NCBI RefSeq assembly: GCF_000208745.1
Contig: NC_030858.1
Span: forward strand, 3,144,566 to 3,208,565
Length of the DNA stretch: 64,000 bases
Origin: Theobroma cacao
Lineage: Eukaryota > Streptophyta > Magnoliopsida > Malvales > Malvaceae
Direction of reading: 5' to 3'
In this document: piece after piece, positions 16,216 to 27,368 of the stretch
Layout of the letters: every line of letters starts with the position of its first letter
Position numbering within the stretch: the first letter of the stretch is position 1
Notes under the pieces: model-generated
Databases searched by the model: none
What the model was told of the DNA's origin: nothing
What the model saw: only the letters and a program-made list of their open reading frames with translations
Translations under genes and position numbers: made by a program

Positions 16216-17690
16216 ATCTTTTTCTGGATGAAAAATGTTACTGCATAGTTTTAAGCTTCAATCAGGTACTTCCATCCCGGCAGCATAGGTCAGTTGAGTG
16301 GTCCCCCTATTTTTAGGACCACTTGTTCAGTTTCTTACAAACAGAAGACCAACGGGACCCACTTGACTAACCAGGTCCGTCGGATTCACGGAATCCAATC
16401 TTGGAACATTGGCAGTTTGCCACGTGTATGATTAGAATCCTCAGCAAGTTATGTTTTACTCCGCTAAAAAAAAGTACCCGAGTGTTTCTTAATGAAAAGG
16501 TACAATAATACTACTATGAAGTATCTGATCGGTAAAAAAAAAAAAAGGAAAGTTGGAGCAATTTTCGTGCCAGTAAATGGCGCAATCTAGTGCGCGGTAA
16601 ATGCTTGAAACTGTTGAAGCGTGAGGGGCCAAACCCAAATAAATAAATAAAGGAAAAAAGGAAAATAAAACGATGATGGCAATGCTTAAACATAAAACGA
16701 CAGCACCTCAGATATGATTCAGTCACATTCCAAGTCTCACTTAGGGTTCCTCCTTAGATTGAAAGTCTGGGGAGTCAACAAGCACTGAAGCAGCATCAAA
16801 CTTTGGCTACTTACTTTCATCTTTAAATGCTAGGCCCATTGTTGCATTAAACTTTGTTAATCAGTAAATAAGTCAAAATGAATGAAGATTCAAAGCAAAG
16901 TATATTACTTTGCTAATTTTTATATTAATTATATGAGATTTATATATTCTGATTAGATTCCCATGGTAGGATTAAACTTTGTAATCGGAATAATATTGAT
17001 TGAACATAAATGTCTAACTATCTTTAATTTGATTTGTAAGCAAAAATTGACCCAAAAGTTGTTTTGCACGTGTGATTCATCTTTCAAATCCACCCATGAC
17101 TTTAGAAAAGTGCTTTTAGTCCATAACCAGTCTTCATAAAAAACACGAGTCTTTTTTTTTTTTTTTTTTTGCCATATTAAATTATTTTCATTTTTTAAAA
17201 TATAAAATCTGTTAAACGGCGTCGTGCAGCCCTCGTAACGGAAAGGCCACCGAAAATTCCCCGTACAAAGAGGAAAAAAGGGGAGAAAAAAAAAAGGGCA
17301 AGAAGAAATAGAAAGAAAAGAAAAGTAAAGAAAGTTTTTTTTTTTCGGTTTTTTCAATAAAAGCACGAATTCTGAGATTATTTCACCCATTCGAGCCGGT
17401 CTCATTTTTTCAGGATTGTCCAAAAAAAAAAAGAGGTTCCCTTCACAACTATCAGCTCCTAAGATCCGATCAGATCCGGTCATGTCCTTCCCTCTTTGTC
17501 TCTAGAATCTACAATTTCTCTCTCTCTATTTGTGTATATGTATTTATCGATCGATTCTTCTCTGAATTTTCAAAAAAATTGAAGTTTCAAAATCCATTTT
17601 TTGCTTTTTGGAATTTTAGGGTTCCTGAAAGACCGGAGCTTTTGTTTTCTGCTTCATTAAATTTAGGGCCTTTTTTCTTGTTTTGGGGGA
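16216..17690. other. Intergenic DNA and FBL15 promoter/leader
   Basis: This is the region between the AT-rich elements and the FBL15 start. A CT-rich tract at about 17515-17530 and the surrounding pyrimidine-rich sequence look like a plant core-promoter Y patch or leader. A minus-strand open frame over 16953-17483 is low-complexity and is not called as a gene. Confidence 0.5.
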
Positions 17691-17716
17691 ATGAGATGTG
17701 CAGGATCGTGAGCTAG
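17691..17716 (+). promoter_or_regulatory. Two overlapping upstream ORFs in the FBL15 leader
   Basis: ATG at 17691 reads six codons to TGA at 17709-17711. A second ATG at 17696, in another frame, reads six codons to TAG at 17714-17716. Both end about 50 bases before the FBL15 start codon at 17767. If the transcript begins upstream, scanning ribosomes meet both first, which could lower translation. The effect is inferred; only the reading frames are seen. Confidence 0.5.
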
Positions 17717-17766
17717 GGTTTTTTCTTGCTTTCTTGGGAGGGGTTGGGTTCTTGACCTCCGGGTGC

Positions 17767-20700
17767 ATGAGGATTTGGTGCTGTCTATGCTTTAGCGACG
17801 ACGAGGAAGACGATAATCAACGGAAAGGAAGCATGAAGGAAGGGTTTTTGGAAAATGTAGACGACTTAGAGGGCAATATCGTAAATGACGACGATGACGA
17901 CCGCGAGGAGGAAGAAGAAGCCACCGCCACCGCCGCCGCTCAATTAGCTTTAAACCTAAACAGGCAAAAACAAGGAGACGAGACGTTGCTGTTGTTTGAA
18001 GAGATGGTCACCGCCATGAGATGTGGTGGGAATTGGGACGGTGCCACGTGGCGCCCTTTGATTCGCTGCTCACGTCCTTCCGAGGGTGAGACTAGCGCCT
18101 CCGCCTCAATTGCCGTTGAAGGTTGTGACCACCACGATTCCCACCATAAGCGAGCCAAAGTCTACTCCGCTTCTCAGTGAGTCAACTGGACACCGTATAA
18201 ACAAATTTAATTAAGAAATTTAATTTTGTGTGATTCTTATTCTGCAAAGTTTTCACTGTAGTGAGATGACTTCTTGCTCTTCAGCTGAGACGGATTTTAG
18301 TATTAATCAAGGCTCGTCGATTTTGCCTAATAATGGGATGTTTTATCACAATTTCATGTTGAATAATGGGGGTGACGGGCATCCTTTTGATGCTAATGGT
18401 GGGAACGATGAGGGTGGTTTGAGAACGGAGGATTTTGAAATTCGAATGGATCTGACAGATGACTTATTGCATATGGTTAGTAGTTTGAACTATTATCTTT
18501 TTATGTATAGTTTTTAAAATTTTGTATATTGTTTCATTTTATTGAACCTTTTGTTTGTTTTGCTATATTCAGGTGTTCTCATTCTTGGATCATCGTAATC
18601 TTTGCCATGCTGCTATGGTTTGTAGGCAGTGGCGAGCAGCTAGTGCTCATGAGGATTTTTGGAGGTGTTTGAATTTCGAATACCGGAATATTTCTCTTGA
18701 ACAATGTGAGTTTCTTATTTGCATAATATCTCTGGGTAGTTCTTAATTTGGTTTAAAAAGTGTATTCTATATAAATAAATTTGCTGATAAAATTTAGATA
18801 TTTGCTAGAGAGTTGTTGATGATCTATAAACGCTTAAAATAGGCAATTTCCTCTAAGTAAGTGAATTATATGAGCATGCAAATATGTGTACACTTGTCCT
18901 TTCATCTTTTATTTTAAGAACCGCTGGGATTGATGCTGTCTCCTGGACAGCAGAATACTCATGTCGCATGCTACAGATGATCAGAATTTAAATATGCCTT
19001 AGTACCATTTAGCTTTAATGCATGGAGTTAAATTGGTTGTTTTATTTTGATTCATTTGTTCATTTTATCAGTTTGTGGGAGACATTATGAGTCTATTGTT
19101 ATAAATGAGATTGCATCCAAACTACTAAGACTTATGTGTTTTAATTTCACAGTTGAGGACATGTGTCAACGGTATCCAAATGCCACTGAAGTGAATCTCA
19201 GCGGTACTCCTAATATTCACCTGCTCGTTATGAAAGCTGTCTCTTCATTAAGGTACCCTTTTTATCATCATATTTTTTATTTTTTTTAATCAAATGAATA
19301 CTTTGTGCCTGCAGTTAATTTATATAAATTTTCTAATTGGTAGAAATCTCGAGGCTTTAACATTGGCAAAAGGCCAACTAGGGGATGCCTTTTTCCATGC
19401 GTTGTCAGAATGTAGTATGTTGAGTAGTTTGGATGTGACTGATGCTATTCTTGGCAATGGTATTCAAGAGATACCTATTAACCATGAACGATTGCGTGAT
19501 CTGAAAGTAACAAAATGCCGTGTGATGCGTATATCCATCAGGTGAAATAAAGACATACCTTCACTGTTAACTATATGTTGATGTCAATCTAGTCATTCTT
19601 TATACTGAAATCTGATCTTTTGCAGGTGCCCACAACTGAAAAACTTGTCTTTGAAACGTAGTAATATGGCACAGGCAGCTCTTAATTGTCCTCTTTTGCA
19701 TCTGCTTGATATAAGCTCATGCCACAAACTTACAGATGCAGCAATTCGTTCAGCAGTGACCTCTTGTTCCCAATTAGAGTCTTTAGACATGTCAAATTGT
19801 TCTTGTGTTAGTGATGAAACACTACGTGAAATAGCTCTCACTTGTGCAAATCTTCATGTTCTGAATGCTTCATATTGTCCAAACATATCACTTGAGGTTA
19901 GTTCTTGGTTAATGTAGTTCTAATAACTGCCGCTTTTTTGGTTAAGGTGGAATATGATGCATTTGCTTTTCTTTGAAGTCTGTAAGACTGCCAATGTTAA
20001 CAGTTCTAAAGCTCGACAACTGCGAGGGTATAACTTCGGCCTCAATGGCTGCAATAGCTCATAGTTATATGTTGGAGGTTTGAATCTCTTTTTCTCATTT
20101 ATATTGTTGTTGCCTAGATTTCTTTGCAGTCTCTATTAAAAACTTCTAGCTGCCTGACTGATTTTGTTAGCTGTTGCAGGAGTTGGAGCTTGATAATTGC
20201 CACATGTTGACATTGGTGTCATTGGATCTTCCTCGCCTGCAGAAAATTCGACTGGTTCATTGTCGAAAGTATACTGCTATTTCATTTAGTTCACCTTTCC
20301 CTTTTCTTATGAAACCCAAAAAGATTGCTTTATTGCTTTTGGGCTGGAGTTCCTTTTTTTGTTTTTGGTGCCTTCCCTGTCTTTTTTTTTTTTTCATTTT
20401 GTAGTAATTTATAATTTCTGCACTGCAGATTTGCTGATTTGAATGTACAGTGTTTCATGCTATCATCTATAACGGTATCCAATTGTGCCGCACTGCATCG
20501 CATCAACATCAGTTCAAATTCACTTCAAGTATGTGTTTTGATTCACAATTTGATCTAAATTTGTCATTGTCTTGGTCATTGATAAGTTTCAAATTTGGAG
20601 TGTTGATTTCATGAGCATGCAGAAATTAGCGTTGCAGAAGCAGGAAAATTTGACAATGTTGGCACTGCAATGTCAATGTTTGCAAGAAGTAGACCTTACA

Positions 20701-23700
20701 GATTGTGCATCTTTGACAAATTCTGTTTGCAATATCTTTAGTGACGGTGGTGGTTGCCCTATGCTAAAATCTTTGGTTATGGATAACTGTGAGGTTTGTG
20801 AATAGTTTCTTTCTAGCTACCGAATTATTTGTCATGCGTGTGTATGGATAAAGGCGTTGCTAGTTGACATTCAAAGATTGGGTGGTAAAAGAGGCTTAAA
20901 ATGATAAGAGATTTAAAATAGTAGCTTCTTCTGAGCTTTTTGGTCACTTCAAATGGCGCCATGTATTTGTCTGTCTGAACTTTGGTTTGATGTACCACCT
21001 TGGTTCCTGATGCTGCATTATTGAGGCATTGTTGTGTGTCATTGTAGTGACCTTTTTCTTTTCTTGGTTGTATTGTGCTTTCTGACAGAAGTTCTTGTTT
21101 TTACTTTGATCAGAGCTTGACAGCAGTGCAGCTCTCCAGTACATCTTTGGTCAGTCTTTCTCTGGTCGGTTGTCGTGCTATCACTACTCTGGATCTTGCA
21201 TGTCCTTGTCTTGAGAAAATTTGTTTAGATGGTTGTGATCATCTGGAAAGAGCATCATTTTGTCCTGTAAGTTTAGAGGGACTCCAGACTTCCTGTGAGG
21301 TTAATTTGCTAATGTATTATTAACTATTTGATGCATGCAATTTCTTGCTCTTATAAAATATAAAACCTGAAGCGTTTCCCTCCTTCTAGGCTGCTCTTCG
21401 GTCACTTAATCTTGGAATATGCCCAAAATTGAACACACTGAGAATTGATGCTCCATACATGGTGTCACTTGAGTTGAAAGGATGTGGTGTCTTATCTGAA
21501 GCATCCATAAACTGTCCTCTATTGACATCTCTGGATGCTTCCTTTTGCAGGTTTGTTGCGATTGCTATCTTCTTTTTGTGATTCTTTACTCTGGTCAATA
21601 GCTGACACTTCTATTCAATTTTACATGCAGCCAACTTAAGGATGATTGCTTATCTGCAACAACGTCTTCCTGCCGTCTGATTGAGTCATTAATATTGATG
21701 TCATGCCCATCTATTGGTTCTGACGGTCTTTTCTCTTTGCGCTGGCTTCTGAATTTAACGACACTTGATTTATCATATACCTTTTTGACGAATTTGCAGC
21801 CAGTTTTTGTGTCTTGTTTGCAGCTGAAGGTAACTTTAAAATCCTGGATATGTAAGAATGATTATGCATATGTGGCATGCTAGTGTTACATATTCAGTTG
21901 GTTGTGTTGCACATTCATGATGAATTCATGAGTTTTGCATTGTTTGTACTCTTAGAGATTCTTTATTTTGATTTAAATGGTAAGACCATTGTGTTGCTTC
22001 TTATTCTACAATTAAGCAAGGTTTAGAAATTTTGCATGTTTGGTAAATTGTCTTGTTTAAGCTTTCAATGTTTCTAATACTCCATGTTTTCCTTATTTCC
22101 TGTTCTATTCTTTTGCTCACTTTTCCTTTCTTTCTTTAAGGTGTTAAAATTACAAGCATGCAAATATCTGGCTGACTCATCATTGGAGCCTCTTTACAAG
22201 GAATGTGCTTTGCAAGAACTCCAAGAATTGGACTTGTCATATGGTACCCTGTGTCAGTCTGCCATAGAGGAGCTTCTTGCTTATTGCACACATCTTACTC
22301 ATGTGAGCTTGAACGGATGTATAAATATGCATGACCTGAATTGGGGTTCTACTGGTGGTCGACTTTTTGAGTCGCTCAGCACAGATAATGCATCTAGCAT
22401 GTTTTCTCTTGAGGACATCAATGAGCCAGTTGAGCAAGCCAACCGTTTACTGCAGAACCTCAACTGTGTAGGTTGTCCAAATATTAGGAAGGTGCTTATC
22501 CCACCACCAGCACGCTGTTTCCATTTGTCATCTCTAAATCTTTCGTTGTCAGCCAATTTAAAGGAAGTTGATCTTGCTTGTTTCAATTTGTCCTTTCTTA
22601 ATCTAAGGTAGGCATGCACAACTTTTTATTTTTGTCATTTGTTTCTCTTTTATGTTTTACTCTTCTAAATTTTTCTGGCTATATCTCATTCAGCAATTGT
22701 TGCTCTTTGGAAGTTTTGAAGCTTGAGTGTCCTAGACTGACTAGTCTCTTTCTTCAGGTATGCATTCTGAGTCTTTGAAACCACAGATATTTAATCTTTT
22801 AGGTCCATTTTTTTTTGCCCCTTTTTTTGAGTGATTTTCAATTGGGAGTGAATCCTTGAAATTGATTGGTTCTTACTACCTAGGCTTCTGTGATGGATTT
22901 GTTCTGTTGAAGACTCACATGCATAGATAGTTTTGATCTATTGAATCACATAGTCAATGGTGAAGAAGCTATATTCCCTGTATTTAGTTATGTTTTTAAG
23001 GAAGCAGTTAGTGAGTCATATGAAGCCTCCATTCTCTGATGGTTTAGTGATAGTTGAAGATAGGTTCTAAACTGACCTATCTCGCAATCATCATTGTCTG
23101 ATGCAGTGTAGTCTATTGGGGAAATGCCTTTCTTTCTTTGACGGTAAAGTTATCTTTTTATTCTGACTATAGTGTCACTTCTTCTGCAGTGTATTTGGTT
23201 TTTTGCCCCACATCCTTTTTTGATTTCCTGTTTCCTACATGCCAAATCATTTGGATTTCATTTTGTCACACATAAGCATATACACATGAATCTCCGTCCT
23301 TGTAGTTAATGTATGGCCTAGAGTTTCTTATCTGATGCTGTTTTCTGTTTTCTTTTGCCTATTGGTCTTTTTAAGTCTTGCAACATCGGGGAAGAAGCAG
23401 TTGAAACCGCTATATCACAGTGTAGCATGCTGGAGACTCTGGATGTCCGCTTCTGTCCAAAGGTGAGAGCATCATTTTGTTATGCCCCCTTTTTTGCTCC
23501 CACCTTACGAAGTGTATAGCTTCTACTATATTAACCTGATAGGTTTAAAGTTTTCTTCTTTGCAATTGCTTATTATGTTCAAATTTTGTTCATTGTCTTT
23601 GCTACCTGAATCTCTAGCTTTTTTTTCTGAAAAAAGAAATTAATACAGTCCATTAATGCTAATATTATGTGGTGGCTGATAGATTTGCACAATGAGCATG

Positions 23701-23763
23701 GGGAGGCTAAGAGCAGTTTGTCAAAGTTTGAAGCGTATTTTTAGTAGCTTGTCTCCTGCATGA
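17767..23763 (+). CDS. FBL15: F-box/LRR-repeat protein 15 (FBL15, SLOMO type)
   Basis: F-box proteins are substrate receptors of SCF ubiquitin ligases; the Arabidopsis relative is known as SLOW MOTION, affecting auxin levels and organ initiation at the shoot apex. Seventeen exons: 17767-18176, 18262-18475, 18573-18705, 19153-19252, 19344-19541, 19626-19896, 19979-20077, 20180-20268, 20429-20528, 20623-20793, 21114-21266, 21390-21550, 21631-21829, 22141-22607, 22694-22757, 23376-23462, 23683-23763. They join in frame to 998 aa (Arabidopsis about 990). The start MRIWCCLCF matches the family. An acidic stretch follows (residues about 11-51). The F-box begins near residue 200 (DLTDDLLHMVFSFLDH) with a CRQW motif. 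The rest is a long run of cysteine-type leucine-rich repeats such as LDISSCHKLTD and LNCVGCPN. LALNL at 60-64 resembles an EAR repression motif. Confidence 0.96.
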
Positions 23764-24346
23764 TGTTGATGTGATCAAGAATTTTATTTCCGTTTGGAAG
23801 TGGATATTACTTCATATTAGTGGCAGCAACAACGGCTTGGTATTTTGTCATGATCAGCTCTCTTTTGTATGTAAATGGTCATCATATTTTCCCCGTGTCT
23901 GTTTCCGATACATAATATAAATCTCTATATATATATATAGGTAATGTAACAGTGTAATAAATTACTATCAATGTTCTTGTATTCACTATATTGGTGTTGG
24001 AGATATAGATGAAATCTGAAAATTTTACTTCCAAAATTTAGTACTAATAGATTTGGGTGATAAAAACAAATATTATGAAGCCAGTAAAATGAATGGCAGT
24101 CATGATCTTTAACTGTCTTTATTTTGGTTCTGATCCAATTTTGCCTGGGAACTATGCATTAAATGATTGTCATCTTCTATCGGTTTCGTTTAGTCATAAC
24201 AAAAGCATGGGGATAAAAAAGAAGCAGATGGGACGGGATGTGGGTCCATGTCAGACGTTTACATTGTTGTGGTCGGAAATTTTATCCATGATACAAGCAG
24301 AGAACATCGGTTTACTCGCAGATTACAGAGCAGAGCATATATGGAT
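23764..24346. other. Convergent 3' region between FBL15 and the lumen-protein gene
   Basis: 583 bp separate the two stop codons, so the genes end toward each other and this stretch holds both 3' untranslated regions. It contains a short (TA)n run near 23925. A plus-strand open frame over 24093-24422 overlaps the last exon of the opposite gene and is not considered coding. Confidence 0.6.
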
Positions 24347-26692
24347 TCATAGAAGTGATTCCAGTTGCTTAATTTCTGGGTCCAATTCTTCAGGCTTGAC
24401 GTCATCCTCAGGGGCTCTATAGGCATCTGCAATTTCCTTCCCTTGATTTAACACATCGGAAGGAACTGTTTGAAGGAGGCTGTAATAGAAACAGCTTTGT
24501 AAGGAAATGAAGCTTACTTGTCTTAACGCAGATGATCCAAGCATGACGGTAATGATATATATATATCAACTGTAATGCAATACCTGTCCAGAGCATCGAG
24601 GGCAGTACCAATCTTTGCCTTCATTGATTTTACTGAGGCTTCTGGGTTGTTTCGTGATGCCTGTAGAAGTAAGGAATCCAGCTCTTCCAAGGCTCTAAGC
24701 AAAAGAACAAAAGTTGTTTTGTTTCAAAATTTAGTTTGACGGAGGTATTGCTAACTTGTACGTCGCAAGCGTAGCTTATTCTAACAGGGTTAGTCATGAT
24801 TCTCCGTGAAAACATTTCAACATTTTCTCAAATGTCAGCACTTATAAGAAACGGTCAAAATTTGTAATGACAAAGCAACAGTTTAATATCGGTGCCCAGA
24901 TGAACTCTCCTCCCATAATTGTACAAGCGGCATGGACCTTACCTATTCTCAATCGGCAGCAAGGAATTCTATGTCAGATACATAAACCATTGGAGACTAA
25001 TCTCTAGACCTGCTACCCAAGTGATTTGCTTCGTAGAAGCTCCTGTAATATATAGCACATGGAGAATCCAGGATCGCAAGGCAAGCAGACCCATGGATGT
25101 ACTTGAAACAAAATGGCCTTCGCCTACGGTTTTTGCTCTTATAAATTGAACAGAATACTTTAAAACATTCATCTAGTGCTTAATTAGGGTCACCTGAGAC
25201 ATTGATCAACGTCATTGAAAGCATTTTCACCATTGCCAGCATCAGAAGCATATTGTGCGACCTGAAGTTCCGAAGAAAATTTCCAAACCTCAGCAACTCA
25301 TGTATACCAAAACCGCCATAAAGCAAAGTGGAATGAGAATGTATATGGTAACATGGCCTCTAATAAGACCCTAGTGTGACAACATGCAATAACATCATTC
25401 TTTTTCCTCCCTCTCTTTCTCCGGGGCAAAGCCAGACATCATTTGTTCAAAACTAGTGAAGAGCAGGTAGAGCCGTTAGGCTAATGAACAAAACTTCCTG
25501 GTCAAGTTGATAGTTTCATAAAATGTAAATTCCTCTCTTTCTGGAAACTTAATAGTTCTTTGGCTTCAACTTAGAATTGAGTTGAGGATATGCCAATAAC
25601 TAGTGGCAACTAAATAACATAACACAGAAATGAGAAGATCACACGACTAACTAGAAAACCTCGACTTACAGCTCGAATATTTATACGTAGAGATGCAGCC
25701 GGACCAGAACGTAGTAGGAATCTGCAGATGGCATATTCTGGTTTATCAACTTCCAGAGTTTTCTCTGCAGTGGTCAGAAATTCAGAACATGCTTCATAAC
25801 AATGAACCAAAACATACTTTTAAAAAGGATAGGGACTAAAACGGGAAGTGGAGGATTCGTTTAGCAGGATGACAAAGGCATGGAACTCAAGCATAAAACA
25901 CAGAAATGAAAAATCCGACTTCTGTCCATTATCTCATTAAACATGAAACAAAATCATTCCTTCAGCGAAAGAACTAGCATGTAACAGGAATTGGGTTTAA
26001 TGATGAGATTCACTTACACAATCAACATCTAATTAGAATTTAATCCACAAATAATAACAATAATAATGAGATAAGATAGAAAAAGGTTACCTAGGTCTTT
26101 AATCTGGAACTGAGTCAATATAACAGCAGGCACATAGACCTCAAGTGGATCAAGCTTTTTCCTGTTAAATATACATTATATCATTTATAATTACCCCTGA
26201 CACAAAAAGAAAAATCATGTACAATACAGACATTCACCCAGGAAATTACTGATTACCTTTTCACGTATTTATCCAAAAAGCTACCCGCAATGGCATCTGC
26301 AGTATTAAAAGCAATAGGCCATGACTTAGCTTTGAAGCAACTCTCAAAACTGACAGTATCATAATTGATTGAAAAACAATGAAAGGCAAAAAGAAAAAGC
26401 TTGAATATAGCAACAACACTTTCCCCTTTTTTATTTGGCAGTGAAATGATAGTACGAATTGTATAACTAAGGTGAAACCAAGCGTACAGTTGGGTACAAG
26501 GAGCAAGTGAGAGAAAAGCAGAGAGATTGAAACCAGTCGCCGGCTCTCCCGCCATTTCGGTGGAGACACTGCGCACCTCACTCCAGAGAATCGCTTGGGT
26601 TTAGCAGTGAAGTTGGGGGCGGAAGAGCGAGGAGAGGACGACGAAAGGAAAGGGTAGGCACTAACGTGCGCGTAGGAGTTAACTGTGGCCAT
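24347..26692 (-). CDS. Conserved chloroplast protein, probable thylakoid lumen
   Basis: Seven exons in coding order: 26488-26692, 26257-26296, 26091-26161, 25670-25764, 25194-25261, 24584-24694, 24347-24479. They join in frame to 240 aa. The N-terminus is rich in Ser and Ala with few acidic residues, typical of a plastid transit peptide. Residues about 50-76 then show a twin arginine (ESRRLVS), a hydrophobic stretch and YAIAGSF, which resembles a Tat-type lumenal targeting signal with an A-x-A cleavage site. The mature part, about 165 aa, is soluble and helical (FLDKYVKRKKLDPLE, QYASDAGNGE, LEELDSLLLQAS, LDPEIKQLESLL). I recognise it as a widely conserved plant protein but cannot name a function; it may carry a DUF7880-type domain (from memory, unverified). 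Lumen location is inferred. Confidence 0.88.
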
Positions 26693-27368
26693 TCCGACGC
26701 AACAAACATCGGTGGATTTTGTCCCCAGAGGAAAACTGGAACGGTCTTATCCGTTAGTTTATGCCTTTCACCACGATAAGAGGGACGTTGTCCGAAATCA
26801 CAAAATTAACCTTTGTAAAGATTTTGTTAAATATTGGTTGCCACATCTTCTTAAACCCTTGGTTTACGTCTTCTAATTGCATTAAAATATTAATTAAGAT
26901 TGTAATTAGAGCTAAGTCATAATTGAGTGCGTGGGACTACAATAAAATAATGTAGGAACAAGGAGCCAAATTGGTTGTTTTTTAAAAAAGTTGCCTTCCT
27001 CACATGCATTTTCAAACCACTTCAGGATTTAATTATGATTCTTCTTATATTAAATTAACTTAATAATTAAACAGGAGCAAAAAAAAATCCCCATTTCCTC
27101 GAAAAACCACCAAAAAAAAAAATAATGCTAGTAGCGCATTTTTTGGTTGCAAGAAAGAACCGGGTCGAACCCGAGAACCCGGACGGTGGCATGTCGGCAA
27201 ATTATGACCAAATGAGTAGCAATAGATGTAAAGCAACCGAAACGAAGTGGACATTTTACTGACTATTCCATCTGTTCCATCTCTCCCATCTCCCTTTCTT
27301 TCTTCTGTCTCAAATCTCCTGAGTTTACTCTTCAAAGTTCAAAGCAACAGGGAAAAAGGAAATCAACA
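26693..27368. promoter_or_regulatory. Divergent intergenic region, lumen protein / GPI-anchored protein
   Basis: 676 bp lie between two start codons pointing away from each other, so this segment must carry both promoters. It contains a GC-rich inverted repeat at 27160-27182 (CGGGT-cga-ACCCG with a third related arm), otherwise AT-rich DNA, and CT-rich sequence close to the GPI gene start. No TATA box stands out. Confidence 0.5.

Noticed and set aside
16953..17483. 176-codon open frame on the minus strand upstream of FBL15
   Set aside because: It is dominated by Phe/Lys runs from homopolymer tracts, has no recognisable domain, and overlaps the FBL15 promoter.
27100..27260. Possible tRNA on the minus strand (GGGTTCGACCC)
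   Set aside because: A T-arm-like hairpin exists but the upstream sequence gives no matching acceptor, D or anticodon arms.
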